Positions 1-6,237 of a stretch of DNA of 11,133 bases are shown here, one piece after another. The position numbers were made by a program, and so were the translations under genes. Positions within the stretch are counted from its first letter, which is position 1; each line of letters begins with the position of its first letter. The notes under the pieces were generated by a model. That model ran no database searches and was not told where the DNA came from. It was given only the letters and a program-made list of their open reading frames with translations. The stretch is from Weeksellaceae bacterium (GTDB taxonomy: Bacteria; Bacteroidota; Bacteroidia; Flavobacteriales; Weeksellaceae), in contig JAQVDG010000034.1 in NCBI GenBank assembly GCA_028698395.1, positions 1 through 11,133 of the forward strand. Direction: 5' to 3'.

Positions 1-181
1 TTATCCTGAGGTTGCTAAAATGAAAAAACAAATGCAATATGCCGACAAAAGAGCGGCTAAATATGTTATTCTTTTAGGTGAAGATGAATTAAAAAATCAA
101 AAAATCACCTTAAAAAATATGATTTCAGGAAAACAATTCACTTTTCCGGATGGAGATTTACTTGATTATATTCAAGCTTAA
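1..181 (+). CDS. hisS: Histidyl-tRNA synthetase, C-terminal fragment (5' end outside window)
   Basis: Only the last 59 codons and the TAA stop are present; the reading frame starts at base 2. The peptide has the ending of class II histidyl-tRNA synthetase: a [11 protein letters not shown] strand in the same place as the VVLGESE segment of the E. coli enzyme, then a turn and an [12 protein letters not shown] hairpin, closing with a short helix DLLDYIQA. This is the end of the C-terminal anticodon-binding domain, which recognises the tRNA(His) anticodon; the catalytic domain lies upstream of the window. The gene charges tRNA(His) with histidine in the cytoplasm. Its stop codon overlaps the stop of the convergent thyA by sharing a TTAA. 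Another class II synthetase with the same anticodon-binding fold (ProRS, ThrRS, GlyRS) is possible in principle but fits less well. Confidence 0.85.
   Translation, partial: YPEVAKMKKQMQYADKRAAKYVILLGEDELKNQKITLKNMISGKQFTFPDGDLLDYIQA
178..181. other. Shared TTAA holding two convergent stop codons
   Basis: Bases 179-181 (TAA) stop hisS on the plus strand. Bases 178-180, read on the minus strand, are the TAA that stops thyA. The genes therefore overlap tail to tail by 4 bp within a palindromic TTAA. No intergenic space remains for a separate terminator, so any termination signal must lie inside the neighbouring coding sequence. Confidence 0.9.
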
Positions 182-972
182 ATCGCTACTTCTCCTTTGA
201 TGTGCGGATGAGATTCATAATTTTTCAATAAAAAATCTTCGTAAACAAAATCAAAAACATCTGTCACATCCGGATTTAATTGCATAACAGGTAAAGGTTT
301 CGGCTCTCGACTTAATTGCAGTTTAATTTGCTCAAAATGATTCGTATAAATATGTGCATCTCCAAAAGTATGCACAAATTCTCCTTCTTTCAAACCACAA
401 ACCTGAGCCATCATTTTTAACAAAAGTGCGTAAGAAGCAATATTAAACGGAACGCCTAAAAAAACATCCGCACTTCTTTGATACAATTGTAAAGAAAGCT
501 TTCCATCGGCTACATAAAATTGAAAAAAAGCATGACAAGGTGCTAATGCCATTTGCTCCAATTCACCCACATTCCAAGCAGAAACAATGATTCTTCTTGA
601 ATCCGGATTGTTTTTAATTTGGTTAATTGTTAATTTAATCTGGTCAATAATTTCCCCGTTGGGTTTACTCCAACTTCTCCATTGATGCCCATAAACCGGT
701 CCTAAATTTCCGTTTTCATCGGCCCATTCGTTCCAAATCCGAACTCCGTTTTCTTGTAGATATTTGATATTTGTATCTCCTTTTAAAAACCACAAAAGTT
801 CATGAATAATTGATTTTAAATGAAGCTTTTTAGTTGTTACCATAGGAAAACCTTCCTGCATATCAAACCGCATTTGATAACCAAACACACTTTTTGTCCC
901 GGTTCCCGTCCGGTCTTCTTTCATTGTGCCATTTTCCATAACGTGGCGTGCCAAATCCAAATATTGCTTCAT
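178..972 (-). CDS. thyA: Thymidylate synthase
   Basis: 264 residues, the same length as E. coli ThyA and alignable to it end to end. The enzyme makes dTMP from dUMP, using 5,10-methylenetetrahydrofolate as carbon donor and reductant, in the cytoplasm. Diagnostic residues are in place: phosphate-binding Arg21 in DRTGTGT, Glu58 in IIHELLWF, Arg126/Arg127 in [12 protein letters not shown], the nucleophile Cys146 in [12 protein letters not shown], Arg166/Ser167/Asp169 in QRSADVFLG, Asn177 in [10 protein letters not shown], His207 and Tyr209 in GDAHIYTNH, and the folate-closing C-terminus VAI. The ATG at 972-970 gives the canonical MKQYL start. It lies 67 bp downstream of the O-methyltransferase gene on the same strand, so co-transcription is possible. 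It converges on hisS. No dihydrofolate reductase gene, a frequent thyA neighbour, is present on this side. Confidence 0.98.
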   Translation of the reverse strand: MKQYLDLARHVMENGTMKEDRTGTGTKSVFGYQMRFDMQEGFPMVTTKKLHLKSIIHELLWFLKGDTNIKYLQENGVRIWNEWADENGNLGPVYGHQWRSWSKPNGEIIDQIKLTINQIKNNPDSRRIIVSAWNVGELEQMALAPCHAFFQFYVADGKLSLQLYQRSADVFLGVPFNIASYALLLKMMAQVCGLKEGEFVHTFGDAHIYTNHFEQIKLQLSREPKPLPVMQLNPDVTDVFDFVYEDFLLKNYESHPHIKGEVAI

Positions 973-1039
973 TTTCTTAAAAATTTATTTGTGTCAAAGT
1001 TCGCAGAAAAGTACGACAAAGAAAAACAAAGTTAATATT

Positions 1040-1681
1040 CTATTTTTTTCGTATCAAACTAATTCCATCCCGAATCGGCAAAACCACTACTTCCACTCTA
1101 TTATCATTTTTCACCATTTCATTAAACGCTTTTAGTTCCAAAGTATCTTTATCATTAGCTTTTGCTTCTCTTAAAACTTTTCCGTACCAAAGTACATTAT
1201 CTGCCAAAATCACTGCTCCGGAATTCATTTTCTCTAAAGCTTTTTCATAATAATGAATGTAATTTGATTTATCGGCATCAATAAAAACCAAATCAAAAGC
1301 TTCATTTAATTCTTCCAAAACGTCCAAAGCATTTCCAATTCTGACTTCAATTTGCTTTGAAAATTCTGACTCAATAAAATGTTTTTTAGGTAGATACATC
1401 AATTCTTCATTTCGATCGATGGTTATAATTTTCCCGTCTTTAGCCAAGCCTTCAGCAAGACACAAAGTCGAATAACCAGTAAAAGTCCCGATTTCAAGAA
1501 TGTTTTTAGGTTGAATCAATTTAGAAATCAAACTTAAAAATCGTCCTTGATAATTGCCCGACAGCATCTGAGGTTGAGTTGTTTTTTGAAAAGTTTCTTT
1601 TTCCAAACGTTTCAATAAATCCGATTGAGGAGTCGTATGTTTTTCCAAATAATCTTCAAGTTCTTCTGACAGAATTCTCAT
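1040..1681 (-). CDS. Class I SAM-dependent O-methyltransferase (COMT/CCoAOMT-like)
   Basis: 213 residues, typical for the small bacterial family of metal-dependent O-methyltransferases related to catechol and caffeoyl-CoA O-methyltransferases. Visible motifs: SAM-binding glycine loop LEIGTFTGYS (62-71); the acidic end of strand 2, TIDRNEE (87-93), which would bind the ribose; FIDADKSNY (133-141), with Asp135 the likely first metal ligand; ADNVLW (160-165), with Asp161 and Asn162 the likely other two; and the C-terminal strand LPIRDGISLIRK (201-212). No signal peptide or membrane segment is seen, so it should be cytoplasmic. The acceptor substrate cannot be read from the sequence; relatives methylate catechol-type hydroxyls on varied small molecules. 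It precedes thyA by 67 bp and diverges from scoA. The start ATG (1681-1679) is about 20 nt from a good -7 box. Confidence 0.92.
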   Translation of the reverse strand: MRILSEELEDYLEKHTTPQSDLLKRLEKETFQKTTQPQMLSGNYQGRFLSLISKLIQPKNILEIGTFTGYSTLCLAEGLAKDGKIITIDRNEELMYLPKKHFIESEFSKQIEVRIGNALDVLEELNEAFDLVFIDADKSNYIHYYEKALEKMNSGAVILADNVLWYGKVLREAKANDKDTLELKAFNEMVKNDNRVEVVVLPIRDGISLIRKK

Positions 1682-1701
1682 TTAAATAGTTTTAATTCCT
1701 A

Positions 1702-1709
1702 CAAAAATA
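1702..1709 (-). promoter_or_regulatory. Candidate -7 box for the O-methyltransferase gene
   Basis: Read on the minus strand, these bases are TATTTTTG, an exact match to the Bacteroidetes -7 consensus TAnnTTTG, ending about 20 nt before the O-methyltransferase start codon. I see no good TTTG -33 element 19 nt further upstream, so the call rests on the -7 box alone. The same 81-bp region (1682-1762) must also hold the scoA promoter. Its best plus-strand candidates, TACATTTT (1708-1715) and TAATTTTA (1733-1740), each miss the consensus by one base. Confidence 0.4.
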
Positions 1710-1762
1710 CATTTTTCGACAAAATTATTTTGTAATTTTATCGGCAAACAAATTCAAAACAA

Positions 1763-2461
1763 ATGATTAATAAAAAAGTAGATACCGTGCAACAAGCATT
1801 AGAAGGAGTTGCTGACGGTATGACGTTCATTGTAGGTGGATTCGGACTTTGCGGAATTCCTGAAAACATTATTTCCGAATTGGTAAAAATGAACATTCAA
1901 GGCATTACTTGCATTTCTAACAATGCCGGAGTGGATGATTTTGGTTTGGGCTTATTATTAAAGAAAAAACAAATCAAAAAAATGATTGCTTCTTATGTAG
2001 GTGAAAACGCCGAATTTGAACGTCAAATGTTGAGCGGTGAAATGGAAGTAGAATTAACACCACAAGGAACTTTAGCCGAAAAATGCCGTGCAGCACAACA
2101 TGGATTTCCGGCAGTTTGGGTAAAAGCCGGAGTTGGAACCGAAGTAGCAGAAGGCAAAGAAGTTCGGGAATTTGACGGGAAACCGTATTTATTGGAAATG
2201 GCATACAAAGCTGATTTCTCTTTTGTAAAAGCTTGGAAGGGTGATACAGCCGGAAATCTGATTTTCAAAGGAACAGCAAGAAACTTTAATGCTCCCATGA
2301 CGGGAGCCGGGAAAATCACAGTAGCTGAAGTGGAGGAATTGGTTCCGGCAGGAGAATTAGACCCAAATCAAATTCATATTCCGGGAATATTTGTACAACG
2401 AATTTTTCAAGGAGAAAAATACGAAAAACGAATCGAACAAAGAACAGTAAGACAACGATAG
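1763..2461 (+). CDS. scoA: 3-oxoacid CoA-transferase, subunit A
   Basis: 232 residues, the usual size for the alpha subunit of succinyl-CoA:3-ketoacid CoA-transferases (COG1788). The family signature [11 protein letters not shown] is at residues 25-35, and [13 protein letters not shown] and [20 protein letters not shown] match the typical CoA-transferase I core. With subunit B it should move CoA from succinyl-CoA to acetoacetate, giving acetoacetyl-CoA for thiolysis, in the cytoplasm. The gene begins at an ATG in an AT-rich leader without a Shine-Dalgarno sequence, as is normal in Bacteroidetes. It is followed 32 bp later by scoB, and the pair is clearly an operon. An acetate:acetoacetate transferase (AtoD-like) is the main alternative. 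The pairing and subunit lengths favour ScoA, but acyl specificity cannot be proved from sequence. Confidence 0.93.
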   Translation: MINKKVDTVQQALEGVADGMTFIVGGFGLCGIPENIISELVKMNIQGITCISNNAGVDDFGLGLLLKKKQIKKMIASYVGENAEFERQMLSGEMEVELTPQGTLAEKCRAAQHGFPAVWVKAGVGTEVAEGKEVREFDGKPYLLEMAYKADFSFVKAWKGDTAGNLIFKGTARNFNAPMTGAGKITVAEVEELVPAGELDPNQIHIPGIFVQRIFQGEKYEKRIEQRTVRQR

Positions 2462-2493
2462 TTTAAATTTTTATAAATTTTCAAATTGAAATT

Positions 2494-3147
2494 ATGTTAA
2501 CAAAAGAACAAATAGCGCAACGAATAGCTAGAGAATTAAAAGATAAATACTACGTAAATCTCGGAATCGGAATTCCGACTTTAGTAGCTAATTATATACC
2601 CAAAGGAATTGAGGTTGAATTCCAAAGTGAAAACGGCATTTTAGGAATGGGTCCCTTTCCTTACGAAGGAGAAGAAGATGCTGATTTAATTAATGCCGGA
2701 AAACAAACCATTACCGCCATGCCTGGAGCTGCTTTTTTTGATTCTGCCATGAGTTTTGGGATGATTCGCGGAAAACATGTGAATTTAACGGTTTTAGGCG
2801 CAATGGAAGTTTCTCAAAATGGAGATATTGCCAACTGGAAAATTCCCGGAAAAATGGTAAAAGGAATGGGAGGAGCTATGGATTTAGTAGCAGCAGCAGA
2901 AAATATTATTGTTGCCATGATGCATACCAATAAAGCAGGAGAATCGAAACTTTTAAAAGAATGCAGCCTTCCGTTAACCGGAGTAAATTGTGTTAAAAAA
3001 GTCGTTACGGATTTATGTGTGATGGAAATTAAAGACGGGAAATTTCATTTAACAGAACGTGCTCCGGGAGTAAGTGTAGAACAAATTCAAGCTGCAACCG
3101 AAGGTGATTTAGTCATAGATGGAGAAATTCCGGAAATGAAATTTTAA
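2494..3147 (+). CDS. scoB: 3-oxoacid CoA-transferase, subunit B
   Basis: 217 residues, the standard length for the beta subunit (COG2057). The active-site signature QSENG is at residues 44-48, with Glu46 the glutamate that forms the enzyme-CoA thioester in this family. It is followed by the conserved GILGMGP, and GIGIPT is at 24-29. Downstream, KMVKGMGGAMDL and the DLCVME segment are also typical. Together with ScoA it activates acetoacetate with succinyl-CoA, letting the cell use ketone bodies or the acetoacetate arm of fatty-acid and amino-acid breakdown. It is co-directional with scoA at 32 bp. After its stop, a weak all-AT stem (GTTTTTA/TAAAAAC, 3159-3175) has no U-tract, so I cannot identify a convincing terminator before the next gene. 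Confidence 0.94.
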   Translation: MLTKEQIAQRIARELKDKYYVNLGIGIPTLVANYIPKGIEVEFQSENGILGMGPFPYEGEEDADLINAGKQTITAMPGAAFFDSAMSFGMIRGKHVNLTVLGAMEVSQNGDIANWKIPGKMVKGMGGAMDLVAAAENIIVAMMHTNKAGESKLLKECSLPLTGVNCVKKVVTDLCVMEIKDGKFHLTERAPGVSVEQIQAATEGDLVIDGEIPEMKF

Positions 3148-3352
3148 TTTTATAAGTCGTTTTTACTTTAAAAACTAAATCCAGTTAAAAATTATCAGAA
3201 CAAAAATATATAATAAAAATAAACTGAATAATAAATTTGAATTGTTTATATTTGTTTCATTTGATTACAAATTATTATGTAAGCATAATGATTCTATGAA
3301 TTTTTTGTTACATTTGTTAGTAATTCATTAACGTTTTAAATTGAAAGAGTAT
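3148..3352 (+). promoter_or_regulatory. 205-bp intergenic leader with two -7 candidates and an inverted repeat
   Basis: This is the longest gap in the window and very AT-rich. Two exact matches to TAnnTTTG occur: TATATTTG at 3247-3254 and TACATTTG at 3309-3316. The second is 36 nt before the FadL-like start ATG at 3353 and is the better candidate. Neither has a clear TTTG -33 box at 19-nt spacing. Between them is a perfect 6-4-6 inverted repeat (ATTATG, TAAG, CATAAT; 3274-3289), with further partial symmetry outside it, which could be an operator or a chance AT-rich palindrome. No small ORF or RNA gene is recognisable here. Confidence 0.4.
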
Positions 3353-4582
3353 ATGAAAAAAATTTATTTAGCTGCTCTTATGTTAGGGATGGGTATTTCT
3401 GCTTTTGCAGGTGGCTACCGCGTTTCTTTACAGGGAGTTAGACAAGCATCTATGGGACTTACCAGCGTGATGCACGCACGCGACGCAAGCGTTGCATTTT
3501 TTAATCCGGCAGGTCTTGCATTCATTGACAGTAAGATAAGTATTGCTGCAGGGGGATTTGGGGTTATGAATAAAGTAAAATGGCAAAATCCAAGTACGTT
3601 AGAATCAGCTGAAACGGATAGCCCGCTTGGAACTCCGATTTATTTTGCTGCTTCTTATCGTCCTTTTGAAGACATTACTATTGGAGTAAGTTTGACGACT
3701 CCTTTCGGAAGTACTGTTACATGGCCGGAAGATTGGGCAGGAAAAGCAAATATTACCGAAATCGAAATGAAATCTTTCTTCATTCAACCTACATTAGCCG
3801 TAAAATTCAACGAATGGTTTAGTGTAGGAGCCGGGTTTATCTATGCACATGGTGGTGTTACATTAAAAAGAGTTACTTCTGTAGCCGGAAATGACATTGG
3901 TTTAGAAATAGAAGACACTGATGCTCATGGTTTAGGATTTAATGTTGGTGCTTATTTCCGTCCGAGTGAAAGAGTAAATATCGGATTAGCTTACCGTTCT
4001 CCGATTGACATGCGTGCCAATTATGGAAAAGTAACCTGGACTAATGTTCCGGTGGCTTTATCGAACACTATGCCGTTTAACACTGACCAATTCAATGCAA
4101 TGTTACCACTTGTTTCTGAGTTTATAGCAGGGGTTTCTTACCAAGCTACTCCTAAATTACTTTTAGCAGGAGAGGTTTCTGTTCATGGCTGGAGTCGTTA
4201 CAGAAGTTTAGACATTCGTTTGGATAATACTGATACTTGGGAAAGCTACAATTCAAAAGCAACTAAAAACTTTTTGGATCGTGCCGTTTGGAAATTTGGA
4301 GCTGAATACCAAGCAACCAATTTATTAGCTGTTCGTTTAGGTTACTATTTCGACGAGCATGTAGCTACAGCAGAACATTGGTCTCCTGAAACTCCGGACA
4401 TTACCCGACATGCAATCAACGGTGGATTTGGATTAAATTTTGGAAATTTGAATGTTGATGCTTTCGGACAATATAATATGGGAGTAGAACGAAGTGTAAA
4501 CAATATTGAAAGTGGTTTTGCCGGAGATATTAAAGTAAATGCAATTTCATTTGGTTTAGGTGTTTCTTATAACTTTAATTAA
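3353..4582 (+). CDS. FadL/OmpP1/TodX-family outer-membrane transport protein
   Basis: 409 residues from the ATG at 3353. A TTG at 3341 is in frame but would put four extra residues ahead of a good signal peptide, so I reject it. Residues 1-19 (MKKIYLAALMLGMGISAFA) form a Sec signal peptide with likely cleavage after Ala19. The mature N-terminus, with VRQASMGL and then NPAGLAFI (51-58), is typical of COG2067. The rest alternates polar and hydrophobic strands with many aromatic ends, consistent with the 14-strand FadL barrel, and closes with GLGVSYNFN, a normal barrel C-terminus. The family takes hydrophobic molecules such as long-chain fatty acids or aromatic hydrocarbons across the outer membrane; the ligand here is unknown. 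The SGNH lipoprotein gene starts 7 bp after the stop, so the two are almost certainly co-transcribed. Confidence 0.88.
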   Translation: MKKIYLAALMLGMGISAFAGGYRVSLQGVRQASMGLTSVMHARDASVAFFNPAGLAFIDSKISIAAGGFGVMNKVKWQNPSTLESAETDSPLGTPIYFAASYRPFEDITIGVSLTTPFGSTVTWPEDWAGKANITEIEMKSFFIQPTLAVKFNEWFSVGAGFIYAHGGVTLKRVTSVAGNDIGLEIEDTDAHGLGFNVGAYFRPSERVNIGLAYRSPIDMRANYGKVTWTNVPVALSNTMPFNTDQFNAMLPLVSEFIAGVSYQATPKLLLAGEVSVHGWSRYRSLDIRLDNTDTWESYNSKATKNFLDRAVWKFGAEYQATNLLAVRLGYYFDEHVATAEHWSPETPDITRHAINGGFGLNFGNLNVDAFGQYNMGVERSVNNIESGFAGDIKVNAISFGLGVSYNFN

Positions 4583-4589
4583 TTAGAAA

Positions 4590-6152
4590 ATGAAAAAATT
4601 ATCAAAAATATTTATTGTAAGTTCTTTAATCGTATTTGCTAGTTGTAATAACGATTTTGACAATCCGATTGAAGACTTTACGGCTACTTCTGGAGATGCT
4701 GATTTCAGCAAATATGTAGCCATTGGAAACTCTTTGACATCAGGTTTTACCGATAATGCTCTTTTCATTAGTGCACAACAAAATTCCTATCCGAATATGT
4801 TGGCACAAAAAATGGGAATGTCCGGAGGTGGTGTCTTCACTCAACCTTTAATGCCGGATGAAATTGGTGGTTTTGCTAACTTTGGAATAGCCGGTAAATT
4901 AACTTTACAATTAATTGACGGTTCTTTGTCCCCGGTTCCTACACCGGCAGCCAGTGGATTTACAATGGCTGAAGGAAGTTCTTTCAACAATATGGGAGTA
5001 CCGGGTGCAAAATCATATCATTTATTAGCTCCGGGTTATGGGAATCCAGCCGGAATTGCTAACGGAACAGCTAATCCTTACTTTGCTCGTTTTGCAAGTT
5101 CACCCAATACAACCGTTTTAGCTGATGCCGTTATGCAACAACCTACTTTCTTCACACTTTGGATTGGAAACAATGATGTGCTTTCTTATGCCACAAGTGG
5201 AGGTTCCGGAACTAATCAAATGGCTAACGGGAATACAAATCCTGCTACTTACGGAGGAAACGACATTTCACATCCTCTTGTCATAGCCGGATCTATTAAA
5301 ACTGTTTTGGAAACTTTAGTGAATCAAGGAGGAGCAAAAGGAGCTATCGCAAATATTCCAAGTGTGACAGATATTCCTTATTTCACAACAGTTCCTTACG
5401 ATCCACTAAGTCCTTCAAATCCAGCTTTTGGACCTATGATTCCACAATTAAATGCACAATACGGACAATTAAATGCTGTTTTTGATTATTTAGGTGTGCC
5501 GGAAAGAAAAATAACTTTCAGTCCTACAGCTGCTAATCCGGTTGTGATTTCTGATAATTCATTAACAGACTTGTCCTCTCAAATTCAAAATGTTTTAGTT
5601 GCGCAAGGAATGAATCCTGCGATGGCTATGCTTTTAGGTTCTACTTATGGTCAATCTCGCCAAGCTACAGAAAATGATTTAATGGTTTTCACTTCACAAA
5701 ATGTAATTGGGCAAATTGATATGAATCGAGTAGCAGCCTTAGTACAAATGGGAATTCCTCAAGAACAAGCTGCTCTTCTTTCTATCAGTGGTATTACGTA
5801 TCCATTAGAAAACCAATGGGTTTTAACACATACTGAAAAACAAGCTGTTTTAGCTGCAACTGAAGCTTATAACAATGTTATTGCACAATTAGCAGCAGAT
5901 TATGATTTAGCTCTTGTAGATGCAGCTAAAGCAATGAGAGAATTGAGTAGTGAGACCGGAATTACCTATTACGGAACAACTTACAACACAACCTATGTGA
6001 GTGGTGGAGCTTTCTCTTTAGATGGTGTGCACTTATCGGCAAAAGGGTATGCTGTGGTGGCTAATTATTTTATTGATGCTATCAACACCAAATTTGGCTC
6101 TACTTTAAGAAGTCTAAACCCTAATACTTATCCGGGTGTAATGATTCCATAG
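4590..6152 (+). CDS. SGNH/GDSL-type hydrolase lipoprotein
   Basis: 520 residues. The N-terminus is a lipoprotein signal, MKKLSKIFIVSSLIVFASC, with Cys19 the likely lipidated residue. The next residues, NNDFD, are acidic and resemble the surface-export signal reported for flavobacterial lipoproteins. SGNH landmarks: block I AIGNSLTSG with nucleophile Ser48; a glycine block II around GVPGA (136-140); block III GNND (193-196) with Asn195; block V LDGVHLSAKG with Asp478 and His481. The Ser-Asp-His set and oxyanion Gly/Asn are therefore all present. About 280 residues separate blocks III and V, far more than in small GDSL esterases, and the middle is rich in Asn, Pro and Gly. I infer an esterase or lipase acting at the cell surface on lipids, feeding the FadL-like channel encoded 7 bp upstream. 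The substrate is not readable. A hairpin terminator follows the stop. Confidence 0.82.
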   Translation: MKKLSKIFIVSSLIVFASCNNDFDNPIEDFTATSGDADFSKYVAIGNSLTSGFTDNALFISAQQNSYPNMLAQKMGMSGGGVFTQPLMPDEIGGFANFGIAGKLTLQLIDGSLSPVPTPAASGFTMAEGSSFNNMGVPGAKSYHLLAPGYGNPAGIANGTANPYFARFASSPNTTVLADAVMQQPTFFTLWIGNNDVLSYATSGGSGTNQMANGNTNPATYGGNDISHPLVIAGSIKTVLETLVNQGGAKGAIANIPSVTDIPYFTTVPYDPLSPSNPAFGPMIPQLNAQYGQLNAVFDYLGVPERKITFSPTAANPVVISDNSLTDLSSQIQNVLVAQGMNPAMAMLLGSTYGQSRQATENDLMVFTSQNVIGQIDMNRVAALVQMGIPQEQAALLSISGITYPLENQWVLTHTEKQAVLAATEAYNNVIAQLAADYDLALVDAAKAMRELSSETGITYYGTTYNTTYVSGGAFSLDGVHLSAKGYAVVANYFIDAINTKFGSTLRSLNPNTYPGVMIP

Positions 6153-6175
6153 AATAAATTCAATACAAATAATAC

Positions 6176-6207
6176 AAAAAAACGCTTTCAAATGAAAGCG
6201 TTTTTTT
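6176..6207 (+). terminator. Intrinsic terminator after the FadL-SGNH unit
   Basis: A perfect inverted repeat: seven A, then CGCTTTCA, a central AA, then TGAAAGCG and seven T. The GC-containing stem with a flanking T-run is a textbook rho-independent terminator about 24 nt after the SGNH stop codon. The matching A-run on the left means it could also work in the other direction, but no gene approaches from the right on the minus strand. Confidence 0.85.
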
Positions 6208-6216
6208 GTATATTTA
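6186..6216 (+). promoter_or_regulatory. Weak candidate comEC promoter overlapping the terminator stem
   Basis: TTTC (6186-6189), a 19-nt spacer and TATATTTA (6209-6216) resemble the Bacteroidetes pattern TTTG-N19-TAnnTTTG, with one mismatch in each box. The -7 candidate ends about 21 nt before the comEC ATG. The -33 half would lie inside the preceding terminator hairpin. This is suggestive only. Confidence 0.28.
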
Positions 6217-6237
6217 CGACTCTACTAGACATGGATT

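Noticed and set aside
820..1135. Two overlapping plus-strand frames (about 70 codons each) across the thyA start and the following gap
   Set aside because: They are antisense to thyA and the O-methyltransferase gene, with low-complexity Phe/Lys/His-rich products and no family resemblance.
1974..2319. Two minus-strand frames inside scoA
   Set aside because: They are antisense to a well-supported CoA-transferase gene and lack motifs of their own.
2479..2491. Small palindrome TTTCAAATTGAAA just before scoB
   Set aside because: It is 13 bp of AT-rich sequence with a one-base centre; a chance occurrence is likely, and too little supports calling it a regulatory hairpin.
3159..3175. GTTTTTA/TAAAAAC stem after scoB as a terminator
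   Set aside because: The stem is nearly all A-T with a 3-nt loop and has no following T-run, so it is too weak to call.
3341..3352. Upstream TTG start for the FadL-like gene
   Set aside because: It adds four charged or polar residues before a complete signal peptide beginning MKKIYLAAL; the ATG at 3353 is the more natural start.
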